Shown: positions 7,908 to 15,832 of the stretch, in pieces
Position numbering within the stretch: the stretch's first letter is position 1
Layout of the letters: each line of letters begins with the position of its first letter
Program-made: the position numbers and the translations under genes
The notes under the pieces: model-generated
Database searches by the model: none
What the model saw: the letters and a program-made list of their open reading frames with translations, nothing else
Told to the model about the DNA's origin: nothing
NCBI GenBank assembly: GCA_036500145.1
Contig: DASYCO010000066.1
Location: forward strand, 1 to 64,000
Source: CAMAVH01 sp036500145
Lineage (GTDB): Bacteria; Pseudomonadota; Alphaproteobacteria; SMXQ01
DNA: 64,000 nucleotides
Direction: 5' to 3'

Positions 7908-7940
7908 TATAGTTCGCTCGTCACAATCGGGGGACTCGTC
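7908..7940 (+). promoter_or_regulatory. promoter/leader of Gln-rich gene 4
   Basis: TATAGTTC (7908-7915), GTCACAATCGGGGGAC (from 7920) and a 6-base spacer to the ATG at 7941. It is nearly identical to the leader of gene 1, 3.5 kb away. Confidence 0.5.
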
Positions 7941-8576
7941 ATGAAACGCATGATCGCCATCCTTGTCGCCGGCAGCTTGTCGGCCAGCGCCGTCGCTTAT
8001 GCCCAAACCGGCGGAGGCTCATTCATCGCTGCCGACCCCTCGATGCTGTCGACGACGTCGACCAACCTTGCGCCGGCAGGCAGCCCGCTCCAGCCGGTTC
8101 CGGCAAATCCCGGCCCGGCGATGGTCCAAGCCGCTCCTCCCCAAACTGTTCCTCCCCAAGTCGCCCCTCCCCAAGTCGTCCCTCCCGTGACGGCGCAGCA
8201 GCGCCAGCAGCAGCTGCAGGCCGCGCAGCAGCGGCTGCCGGTTGTGCAGCAACAGCTGAAGGCCTTGCAAGACGAGCTGCAGAGGCAGCAAACGATGCGC
8301 GCCCAGCAGATGGAGCAGCTCAAGGCGCAGCAGCGCGCGCAGATGGTCGCCTTGCAAAAGCAGCTGGACCGACAGCGGCAGCAGCCCCAGCAGCAACAGG
8401 GAACGTCGTCCAGCGCGGCGGCGCTGTCCGATCTGCAGGCCGCGCAGCAACGGCAACAGCAGGATATGGAAGTGCAGCAGGCCCGCGCGATGTCGGCGTT
8501 GAAGGAGCAGATGGGGGAGCTGCAGCAGCAGGCGGCGATGCTGCAGCAGCAGATCGCGTCTTTGCAGGTGCATTAG
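7941..8576 (+). CDS. exported Gln-rich coiled-coil protein 4
   Basis: This 211-residue protein opens with MKRMIAILVAGSLSASAVAY and a likely cleavage after AYAQ. A Pro-rich segment with a four-fold repeat of the type APPQ(T/V)VPPQV (about residues 53-75) leads into a Gln-rich coiled coil to the C-terminus. QQRLPVVQQQLKALQDEL and the closing LQQQAAMLQQQIASLQ closely echo protein 3. It has no cysteine. The in-frame extension back to 7803 runs through the terminator and is rejected. The function is unknown. Confidence 0.77.
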   Translation: MKRMIAILVAGSLSASAVAYAQTGGGSFIAADPSMLSTTSTNLAPAGSPLQPVPANPGPAMVQAAPPQTVPPQVAPPQVVPPVTAQQRQQQLQAAQQRLPVVQQQLKALQDELQRQQTMRAQQMEQLKAQQRAQMVALQKQLDRQRQQPQQQQGTSSSAAALSDLQAAQQRQQQDMEVQQARAMSALKEQMGELQQQAAMLQQQIASLQVH

Positions 8577-8606
8577 CTTCAGGTCTGGGGCTGTCTTAAC
8601 TTATTG

Positions 8607-8637
8607 AAAAGGCAGGAAATTTATTCCTGCCTTTTTT
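8607..8637 (+). terminator. terminator after Gln-rich gene 4
   Basis: A 12-bp perfect stem AAAAGGCAGGAA with loop ATTTA and a run of six T. It is a textbook intrinsic terminator about 30 bases after the stop. Confidence 0.88.
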
Positions 8638-8760
8638 GTTGTTCCCATTTTGTTCTCTTTGGTCTAAAGACTGCCGTCCGCTCTCATGCGATCCGCCTTC
8701 CGGTCGTCCTCGCTTCCACCGGGGACAGCCGGCGGCGGAGCTGATTTCCCTGGGTGGCTC

Positions 8761-10110
8761 ATGCGGACCTTCGCCGAGGATGCCGATTCCCTGAAGTGGC
8801 TGTTCCTCGACCTGAACAGCTACTTCGCCAGCGTCGAGCAGCAGCTCACCCCGTCCTTGCGCAACCGCCCCATCGCCGTCGCGCCTGTGATGAGCGATTC
8901 GACCTGCGCCATAGCCGCCAGCTACGAGGCCAAGGCCTTCGGCATCAAGACCGGCACGCCGATCTGGGAGGCCAAGGAGAAATGCCCGGACCTGGTCGTG
9001 GTGCCGGCGCGTCATGACATCTACGTGCGCTTCCATCACCGCATCGTCGCGGCGGTGAACGGCGTCATCCCGGTCGCGCGCGTCGAATCGGTCGACGAGA
9101 TGGGCTGCCGCCTGCCGGACCATTTGCGCAAGCGCGGCGTCGCGCTCGATCTCGGCCGGCGCGTCAAGGCGGCGATCCTCGATTCTGTCGGCCCCTGCCT
9201 GCGCTGCTCGGTCGGCGTGGCGCCCAACCGCTTTCTCGCCAAGGTGGCGACCGAACTGCGCAAGCCCGACGGCTTGACCGCCATCGGGCTCGGCGAATTG
9301 CCGGGGCCGCTGCTCAAGCTCGTGCCGCGCGACTTGCCGGGCATCGGCGCCAACATGGAGCGCCGCCTGCTGCGCGCCGGCATCGTCGATCTGGCGGGGC
9401 TTTGGAATCTCTCGCCGCGCGACGCCCGGCGCATCTGGCACGGCGTCGCCGGCGACGGCTTCTGGCACATGCTGCACGGCTTCGACCTGCCGGCGCGCGA
9501 GACGCAGCGGCGCACCATCGGCCATAGCCGCGTGCTCGATCCTGACCTGCGCATGACGGACCGCGCCCGTCTCGTCGCGCGCCGCCTGGCGGTGAAGGCG
9601 GCGACGCGCCTGCGCCGCATGGATCATGTGGCGGGCAGCCTGGCGATGAGCGCGCGCGACGAGGCGGGCCAGCGCTACGGCGGCGACTTCCGCCTCGGCC
9701 CGACGCAGGACAACGACGCCATCCTTGCAGCGCTCGACGCCCTGTGGAAACGGCATGTCGAGCTGGCCCCATTCGGATTCAGAGGGCCGCGCCGGCTCAA
9801 GAAGGTCTCGGTCGTGCTCTACGATCTCGCGCCGCTCGCCGACACCACGCTCGACCTCTTCGCCCAGCGCCGCGACGCGGCGGCGGCGCCGCTCGGCAAG
9901 GTGGTGGATCTGGTCCATGCGCCGAAGCTCGGCGACACGCGCCGCACCTTGCTGTCGGCCAGCCTCGACACGCTGAACAAGCGCTACGGCCGCGACACGG
10001 TGAGCGTCGGCGTGATGAGCGACAAGCCGGGCGAGGGCAAGCGGCTGGACTATCTCGGCGCCAAGGTCGCCTTCACCCGCATCCCTGACATCGCCGAGTT
10101 CGCGGAATGA
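8761..10110 (+). CDS. Y-family DNA polymerase (DinB/UmuC-like)
   Basis: A translesion-type polymerase of about 449 residues. FLDLNSYFASVEQQ holds the first catalytic Asp; AASYEAKAFGIKTGTPIWEA and SVDEMG (second Asp-Glu pair) form the palm active site, and SVGVAPNRFLAKVATELRKP is the conserved block before the thumb, with a LPGIGANMERRL helix-hairpin-helix after it. It is not adjacent to imuA or dnaE2, so it is not the usual ImuB. It lacks an obvious beta-clamp motif at the extreme C-terminus. I prefer the ATG at 8761; an in-frame ATG at 8686 would add 25 atypical residues and neither has a strong SD. It is convergent with metE. Confidence 0.88.
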   Translation: MRTFAEDADSLKWLFLDLNSYFASVEQQLTPSLRNRPIAVAPVMSDSTCAIAASYEAKAFGIKTGTPIWEAKEKCPDLVVVPARHDIYVRFHHRIVAAVNGVIPVARVESVDEMGCRLPDHLRKRGVALDLGRRVKAAILDSVGPCLRCSVGVAPNRFLAKVATELRKPDGLTAIGLGELPGPLLKLVPRDLPGIGANMERRLLRAGIVDLAGLWNLSPRDARRIWHGVAGDGFWHMLHGFDLPARETQRRTIGHSRVLDPDLRMTDRARLVARRLAVKAATRLRRMDHVAGSLAMSARDEAGQRYGGDFRLGPTQDNDAILAALDALWKRHVELAPFGFRGPRRLKKVSVVLYDLAPLADTTLDLFAQRRDAAAAPLGKVVDLVHAPKLGDTRRTLLSASLDTLNKRYGRDTVSVGVMSDKPGEGKRLDYLGAKVAFTRIPDIAEFAE

Positions 10111-10124
10111 AGGCGACCTGCGTC

Positions 10125-12416
10125 CTAGGCGCTTTGGCGCAGCGTCTTCGCGGCGGCGACCATATTGGTCAGGGCCGGCAGCACTTCCGCCCACTGGCGC
10201 GTCTTCAGGCCGCAGTCCGGGTTGACCCACAGCCGCTCGGCCGGGATGCGTTCGGCGGCGCGCTTCATCAGGTGCACCATGTGTTCCTGCGTCGGGATGT
10301 TCGGCGAATGGATGTCGTAGACGCCGGGCCCGATCTCGTTCGGATAGTTGAAGCTGTCGAAGGCGTCGAGCAGCTCCATGTCGGAGCGCGAGGTCTCGAT
10401 GGTGATCACGTCGGCGTCCATGTCGGCGATCGACGCGATGATGTCGTTGAACTCCGAGTAGCACATGTGGGTGTGGATCTGCGTCTCGTCGGCGACGCCG
10501 TTGGCGGCGATGCGGAACGATTCGACGGCCCAGTCTAGATACTGCTTCCACTGCGCCTTGCGCAGCGGCAGGCCCTCGCGAAGGGCGGCCTCGTCGATCT
10601 GGATCACGTGCACGCCGGCCTTTTCCAGGTCGAGCACTTCCTCGCGGATCGCCAGGGCGAGCTGCTTGCAGGATTCGGAGCGCGGCTGGTCGTCGCGCAC
10701 GAACGACCAGTTCAGGATCGTGACCGGGCCGGTCAGCATGCCCTTCATCGGCTTCTCGGTGAGGGACTGCGCGTACTTGATCCATTCCACGGTCATTGCC
10801 TGCGGGCGCGTGATGTCGCCGAACAGGATCGGCGGCTTGACGCAGCGCGAGCCGTAGGACTGCACCCAGCCGCCCTGGCTGAAGGCGTAGCCGTCGAGCT
10901 GCTCGCCGAAATATTCGACCATGTCGTTGCGTTCGGCTTCGCCGTGCACCAGCACGTCGAGGCCGAGCTTCTCCTGCTCGCGCACGCTCTGCTGGATCGC
11001 GGCCTGCATGGCGGCCTTGTAGCCGGCTTCGTCGATCTTGCCGGCCTTGAACTGGCTGCGCGCGTGGCGGATCTCCGTCGTCTGCGGGAAGGAGCCGATG
11101 GTCGTCGTCGGGTAGGCCGGCAGCTTCAGCAGCGCGGCCTGTTTCGGCGCGCGCTCGGCATAGCCGTGCTGGCGCTGGCCGAGGGCCGCGTTCAGCCTGG
11201 CGATGGCGGCCTTGACGGCGGGGTTGTTGGCGCGCGGCGAGGCGCGGCGGGCATCGACGGCGGCCTTGTTGGCGGCCAGCGCGTCCTTCACGCTGTCGCG
11301 GCCGCCGTTCAGCGCGCCGGCGAGCACTTTCAATTCGTCGAGCTTCTGCAGCGCATAGGCCATCCAGGACTTGATCTCGGGATCGAGCTTCTGCTCGCTG
11401 TTCAAATCCACCGGCACATGCAGCAGCGAGCAGGAGGGCGCGATCCACAGCCGGTCGCCGAGCTTCTTGGCGACCGGCTCGACCCAGTCGAGCACGGCGG
11501 TCAGGTCGGTCTTCCAGACGTTGCGGCCGTTGACGACGCCGAGCGACAGCACCTGGTCCGGCGCCAGCAGGCCGAGCAGCGGCTCGACGTCGGCGCGGCC
11601 GTTGACGGCGTCGACATGCAGCCCGGCGACGGGGAGGCTGGCGGCCAGCTTGCGGTTCTCCAGCAGCTGGCCGAAATAGGTCGCCAGAAGCAGCTTCGCC
11701 TTGGCGCCCTGCAGGCGATCGTAGGCGGCGCGGAGTGCCGCGTGCCATTCGGGGGCGAGTTCGGTCACCAGGATCGGCTCGTCGATCTGCACCCATTCCA
11801 CGCCTTGCGCGGCCAGCGTCGCCAGCAGTTTGGCGTAGATCGGCAGCAGGCGCGGCAGGAGCGCCAGCTTGTCGGAATCGTCCTTGGCCTTGCCGATGAA
11901 CAGGTAGGTCACCGGGCCGACGATCACCGGCTTGGCCTTGACGCCTTGCGCCTTGGCCTCGGCCAGCTGTTCCAGCAGGCGCGAGGCGTCGAGCGTGAAC
12001 TCGGTGGCCGCCGTGAACTCGGGGACGATGTAGTGGTAGTTGGTGTCGAACCACTTGGTCATCTCGCCGGCGGCGACGCCGCCGCAGCAGTCGGCGTGCT
12101 CGTCGGCGCTCTCGGCCGAGCGGCCGCGCGCGACGCGGAAGCAGTTGTCCAGGTCGTCGCCATGGAAGCCGCGCACGCGCTCGGGCAGGTTGCCGAGCGT
12201 GAAGCTCATGTCGAGCAACTGGTCGTAGAAGGAGAAGTCGCCCACCGGCGCCAGGTCGAGGCCCTTCTGATGGTCCCAGTGGCGCTGGCGCAGCTCGGCG
12301 CCGAGGCGCTTCAGGGCGTCGCGCGACGATTCGCCCTTCCAATAGGTCTCCAGGGCGAACTTCAGCTCGCGCTTCGCGCCGATGCGGGGAAAACCGAGAT
12401 TGTGCGTGATGGTCAT
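10125..12416 (-). CDS. metE: cobalamin-independent methionine synthase
   Basis: MetE (763 residues) transfers the methyl group of 5-methyltetrahydropteroyltri-L-glutamate to homocysteine in the cytoplasm, without B12. The start MTITHNLGFPRIGAKRELK is typical; the C-terminal catalytic half contains the zinc-binding HTHMCYSEF, the Asp-Glu-rich QIDEAALREGLPLR segment and the closing NPDCGLKTR with its second Cys. The full length matches the family. The ATG at 12416 is chosen over an upstream in-frame ATG at 12482. It is divergent from metR with only about 108 bases between them, so MetR control is likely. No B12 riboswitch is present upstream, unlike in many alphaproteobacteria. Confidence 0.97.
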   Translation of the reverse strand: MTITHNLGFPRIGAKRELKFALETYWKGESSRDALKRLGAELRQRHWDHQKGLDLAPVGDFSFYDQLLDMSFTLGNLPERVRGFHGDDLDNCFRVARGRSAESADEHADCCGGVAAGEMTKWFDTNYHYIVPEFTAATEFTLDASRLLEQLAEAKAQGVKAKPVIVGPVTYLFIGKAKDDSDKLALLPRLLPIYAKLLATLAAQGVEWVQIDEPILVTELAPEWHAALRAAYDRLQGAKAKLLLATYFGQLLENRKLAASLPVAGLHVDAVNGRADVEPLLGLLAPDQVLSLGVVNGRNVWKTDLTAVLDWVEPVAKKLGDRLWIAPSCSLLHVPVDLNSEQKLDPEIKSWMAYALQKLDELKVLAGALNGGRDSVKDALAANKAAVDARRASPRANNPAVKAAIARLNAALGQRQHGYAERAPKQAALLKLPAYPTTTIGSFPQTTEIRHARSQFKAGKIDEAGYKAAMQAAIQQSVREQEKLGLDVLVHGEAERNDMVEYFGEQLDGYAFSQGGWVQSYGSRCVKPPILFGDITRPQAMTVEWIKYAQSLTEKPMKGMLTGPVTILNWSFVRDDQPRSESCKQLALAIREEVLDLEKAGVHVIQIDEAALREGLPLRKAQWKQYLDWAVESFRIAANGVADETQIHTHMCYSEFNDIIASIADMDADVITIETSRSDMELLDAFDSFNYPNEIGPGVYDIHSPNIPTQEHMVHLMKRAAERIPAERLWVNPDCGLKTRQWAEVLPALTNMVAAAKTLRQSA

Positions 12417-12500
12417 GGCGATACCTGCGGCGAATGGCTTTGGGGAATGAATGTCCGAGGGATTGTGCGGGGCCTCACCCATGATGTAAAATGATGGATA

Positions 12501-12525
12501 TTCAATAATTCATGAAAATTCCTCA
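12501..12525. promoter_or_regulatory. possible MetR operator between metE and metR
   Basis: The metE-metR gap is AT-rich beside metR. TGAAAATTCCTCA (12513-12525) matches the MetR consensus TGAA-N5-TTCA at 7 of 8 positions, next to the perfect palindrome TTCATGAA (12509-12516). It overlaps the metR start codon, consistent with autorepression. This is inferred from the consensus only. Confidence 0.35.
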
Positions 12526-13424
12526 TGTTAGAGCGGATCCATCTCACCATCCTGCGCGAGGTCGAGCGTCAAGGATCCCTGACCGCCGCCGCGGCCAAGC
12601 TGCATCTGACGCAGTCGGCGCTCAGCCATGCGGTGAAGAAGCTCGAGCAGCAGATGGGCTCCGACATCTGGCTGCGCGACGGCCGCAGCCTGCATCTGAC
12701 CCAGGCGGGGACCTATCTGCTGGCGGTCGCCAACCGCGTGCTGCCGCAGCTCGAGCTGGCCGAAGAACGCGTGCAGCAGTTCACCCAGGGCGAACGCGGC
12801 ACCCTGCGCATCGGCATGGAATGCCACCCTTGCTACCAATGGCTGCTCAAGGTGGTGTCGCCTTACCTGGCGCGCTGGCCGGACGTCGACGTCGACGTCA
12901 TCCAGAAATTCCAGTTCGGCGGCATCGGCGCGCTGTTCGGCTACGAAATCGACCTGCTGGTGACGCCCGACCCGCTCTACAGGCCGGGGCTGCGCTTCGA
13001 GCCCGTGTTCGACTACGAGCAGGTGCTCGTGGTCAGCAAGCGCCACCGCCTGGCCCAGGCGGCCTATGTCGAGGCGCGCGACCTGACCGACGAAGTGCTG
13101 ATCACCTATCCGGTCGCGACCGACAGGCTCGACGTCTACAACCAGTTCCTGCGTCCGGCCGGCGTCGCGCCGCGCCGCCACAAGACGATCGAGACGACGG
13201 ACATCATCCTGCAGATGGTGTCCAGCGAGCGCGGCGTCGCCGCCCTGCCGCGCTGGCTGGTGGCGGAATATGCCGCGAAGGTCGACGTCGTGCCCGTGCG
13301 CCTGGGCGCCGACGGCATCGCCAAGCAGATATTCCTCGGCGCCCGCGAAGCCGACATCGAGATCGACTACCTGAAGGCCTTCATCGAGCTGGCCCGCCAG
13401 CCGGAGCGGCCGGCCGTCGCCTAG
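12525..13424 (+). CDS. metR: LysR-family regulator of methionine genes
   Basis: The protein has 299 residues. The N-terminal winged helix-turn-helix (residues 1-60, GSLTAAAAKLHLTQSALSHA) and a LysR substrate domain with the MetR-typical MECHPCYQWLLKVV and QFGGIGALFGYEIDLLVTPD identify it. MetR senses homocysteine and activates metE. The divergent metE neighbour supports this assignment strongly. Confidence 0.93.
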   Translation: MLERIHLTILREVERQGSLTAAAAKLHLTQSALSHAVKKLEQQMGSDIWLRDGRSLHLTQAGTYLLAVANRVLPQLELAEERVQQFTQGERGTLRIGMECHPCYQWLLKVVSPYLARWPDVDVDVIQKFQFGGIGALFGYEIDLLVTPDPLYRPGLRFEPVFDYEQVLVVSKRHRLAQAAYVEARDLTDEVLITYPVATDRLDVYNQFLRPAGVAPRRHKTIETTDIILQMVSSERGVAALPRWLVAEYAAKVDVVPVRLGADGIAKQIFLGAREADIEIDYLKAFIELARQPERPAVA

Positions 13425-13589
13425 CTGGTTCTGGCGGCGATTCCGGGGCCGATTCCGGGATCGTCCGATGTCAATGGCGGATGCATGCCGATCCGGCCGA
13501 GCGGCGGACAATCCAAAGCCAATGTTTCTGCGGACTTCCAGCGCTCGCTTGACAGTGACAGGCCCTTCATCACTAAATCTGGGGTCCAC

Positions 13590-13778
13590 GGTTCTCCGGA
13601 TCGCTAAATCCGGGGCTAAGAGGGAAGCCGGTGCGGCGCTTGGCGCCAAAGCCGGGGCTGCCCCCGCAACTGTAAGCGGCGAGCTGCTGTCGTCAGCGCC
13701 ACTGGTGGCCCCACGGAGGTTTTGGGGTGCCGGGAAGGCCAGACAGCGGCCTAGACCCGCGAGCCAGGAGACCTGCCG
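13590..13778 (+). ncRNA. cobalamin (B12) riboswitch
   Basis: All conserved blocks are in order: AAGAGGGAAGCCGGTG (13618), the core GGGGCTGCCCCCGCAACTGT (13653), GCCACTGG with GGGAAGGC (13698-13739), and the B12 box GAGCCAGGAGACCTGCC (13761-13777). It lies 120 bases before nrdA, on the same strand, and accounts for most of the 473-base gap after metR. In the known logic adenosylcobalamin binding shuts off the downstream gene, here a B12-independent ribonucleotide reductase. Confidence 0.95.
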
Positions 13779-13863
13779 TGTACGCGAACAGTTTTCGGGC
13801 GGGGTGCTCCGACGACGCTTGCAGATGACGGCCAGGACGGCCGATTCCCGCAAGAGTCCCGAT

Positions 13864-13893
13864 TCCCCCGGCCGCCATTTGAGGAAGGGGGGA
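13864..13893 (+). promoter_or_regulatory. nrdA: putative SD-sequestering hairpin of the B12 riboswitch
   Basis: TTCCCCC (13863-13869) can pair with GGGGGGA (13887-13893), which covers the nrdA Shine-Dalgarno region (GAGGAAGGGGGG) just before the ATG at 13898. This would give translational control. It is inferred from complementarity only. Confidence 0.4.
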
Positions 13894-13897
13894 GTGC

Positions 13898-15832
13898 ATG
13901 TCGTCTCTCGCGTTGGATTTCGATCATCAAGGCAATCTGGTGCCAGAGGCGCCGGCCCGTCAGACCGCCATGGCCTTCGCCTCGCCGGCGACCGCTCCGC
14001 ACGCGGAGCGCCATGCGCCGCTGCCGCATCCGCTGGCCCGCCCGCCGCAGCCCTCCGACCTCACGCTGGACCGCTCGCGCGATGAGCTGCTGACGCCGTT
14101 CGGCAAGGCGACGCTGACCGACCGCTACCTCATGCCGGGCGAGAGCTTCCAGGACATGTTCGCGCGCGTCTCCTGCGCCTATGCGGACGACGTGGCGCAC
14201 GCCCAGCGCCTGTACGACGCCATGTCGCGCCTGTGGTTCATGCCCTCGACGCCGATCCTGTCGAACGGCGGCACGACGCGCGGCCTGCCGATCTCCTGCT
14301 TCCTCAACAGCGTGCCCGATTCGCTCGACGGCATCGTCGACACCTGGAACGAGAACGTCTGGCTCGCCTCCAACGGCGGCGGCATCGGCACCTACTGGGG
14401 CAAGGTCCGCTCCATCGGCGAGAAGGTGAAGGGCAACGGCGAGACGTCGGGCATCATCCCCTTCATCCATGTCATGGACGGCCTGACGCTGGCCATCAGC
14501 CAGGGCTCGCTGCGCCGCGGCTCGGCCGCCGTCTACCTCGACATCCACCATCCGGAGATCGAGGAGTTCCTCGAGATCCGCAAGGCCTCGGGCGACTTCA
14601 ACCGCAAGGGCCTCAACCTGCACCACGGCCTCAACATCACCGACGAGTTCATGGAGTCGGTGCGCGACGGCAAGATGTTCGGCCTGCGCAGCCCGAAGAA
14701 CGACGAGATCGTGCGCGAGGTCGACGCCCGCCAGCTGTGGCAGCGCATCCTGGAAACGCGCCTGCAGACCGGCGAGCCCTACCTGCTGTTCATCGACTCG
14801 GTGAACCGCGCCATGCCCAAGCATCAGCGCGACCTCGGCCTCAAGGTCACCACCTCGAACCTCTGCAGCGAGATCGTGCTCCCGACGGGCGCCGACCACC
14901 GCGGCGAGGACCGCACCGCCGTCTGCTGCCTGGCCTCGCTCAACATCGAGACCTGGCACGAATGGTGCGACGAGCCGAACCTCGTCGAAGACGTGCTGCG
15001 CATGCTCGACAACGTGCTGACCTTCTTCGTCGACATCGCGCCCGACAGCATGCAGCGCGCGAAGTACTCGGCGATGCGCGAGCGCTCGGTCGGCCTTGGC
15101 GTCATGGGCTTCCATTCGTTCCTGCAGGACGAAGGCATCCCGATGGAAAGCGCGCTGGCCAAGTCGTGGAACATGCGCATCTTCCGCAAGATTCGCCGCG
15201 AAGCCGACGCCGCTTCGGTCATGCTCGCCGAAGAGCGCGGCGCCTGCCCGGACGCCGCCGAGCGCGGCATGGCGGCGCGCTTCAGCCACAAGATCTCGAT
15301 CGCGCCGACCGCCTCGATCAGCATCATCTGCGGCGGCACCAGCGCCTGCATCGAGCCGATCCCGGCCAACATCTACACGCACAAGACGCTGTCCGGCGCC
15401 TTCGTCGTGCGCAACGCGCAGCTCACCAAGCTTCTGCAGAAGAAGGGCATGGACACGCCGGAAGTCTGGCAGTCCATCGTCGAGCACGAAGGCTCGGTGC
15501 AGCAGCTCGACTGCCTAACCGACGACGAGAAGCTGATCTACCGCACGGCCTTCGAGATCGACCAGCGCTGGATCATCGACCTCGCCGCCGACCGGGCGCC
15601 GTTCATCTGCCAGAGCCAGTCGATCAACATCTATCTCCCGGCCGACATCGACAAATGGGACCTGCACATGCTGCACTGGACGGCATGGAAGCGCGGCATG
15701 AAGAGCCTCTACTACTGCCGCTCCAAGTCGATCTCGCGCGCCGCCATCGCCGGCCAGCTGGAAGAGAAAACCGAGTCCGGCCTGACCGCGTCGGCGCCGA
15801 CCGATTACGAGGAATGCCTGTCATGTCAGTGA
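13898..15832 (+). CDS. nrdA: class I ribonucleotide reductase large subunit
   Basis: The protein has 644 residues. NrdA reduces ribonucleoside diphosphates to deoxyribonucleotides with a radical supplied by NrdB. Active-site residues are in place: C134 (PISCFLN), N321/C323/E325 (SNLCSEIVLPT), C343-C344 (AVCCLASLNI), and the swinging C-terminal thiols ECLSCQ. The first about 55 residues are Ala/Pro-rich and do not form the N-terminal ATP-cone found in E. coli NrdA, so dATP overall inhibition is probably absent. A B12 riboswitch precedes it and nrdB overlaps its end by 10 bases, so the two are one operon. Confidence 0.95.
   Translation: MSSLALDFDHQGNLVPEAPARQTAMAFASPATAPHAERHAPLPHPLARPPQPSDLTLDRSRDELLTPFGKATLTDRYLMPGESFQDMFARVSCAYADDVAHAQRLYDAMSRLWFMPSTPILSNGGTTRGLPISCFLNSVPDSLDGIVDTWNENVWLASNGGGIGTYWGKVRSIGEKVKGNGETSGIIPFIHVMDGLTLAISQGSLRRGSAAVYLDIHHPEIEEFLEIRKASGDFNRKGLNLHHGLNITDEFMESVRDGKMFGLRSPKNDEIVREVDARQLWQRILETRLQTGEPYLLFIDSVNRAMPKHQRDLGLKVTTSNLCSEIVLPTGADHRGEDRTAVCCLASLNIETWHEWCDEPNLVEDVLRMLDNVLTFFVDIAPDSMQRAKYSAMRERSVGLGVMGFHSFLQDEGIPMESALAKSWNMRIFRKIRREADAASVMLAEERGACPDAAERGMAARFSHKISIAPTASISIICGGTSACIEPIPANIYTHKTLSGAFVVRNAQLTKLLQKKGMDTPEVWQSIVEHEGSVQQLDCLTDDEKLIYRTAFEIDQRWIIDLAADRAPFICQSQSINIYLPADIDKWDLHMLHWTAWKRGMKSLYYCRSKSISRAAIAGQLEEKTESGLTASAPTDYEECLSCQ

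Noticed and set aside
7803..7940. N-terminal extension of Gln-rich gene 4 in the same open frame
   Set aside because: It would read through the terminator of gene 3 and place the signal peptide inside the protein.
12417..12524. Possible cobalamin riboswitch upstream of metE
   Set aside because: The gap is about 108 bases and contains none of the conserved blocks found at 13590-13778.
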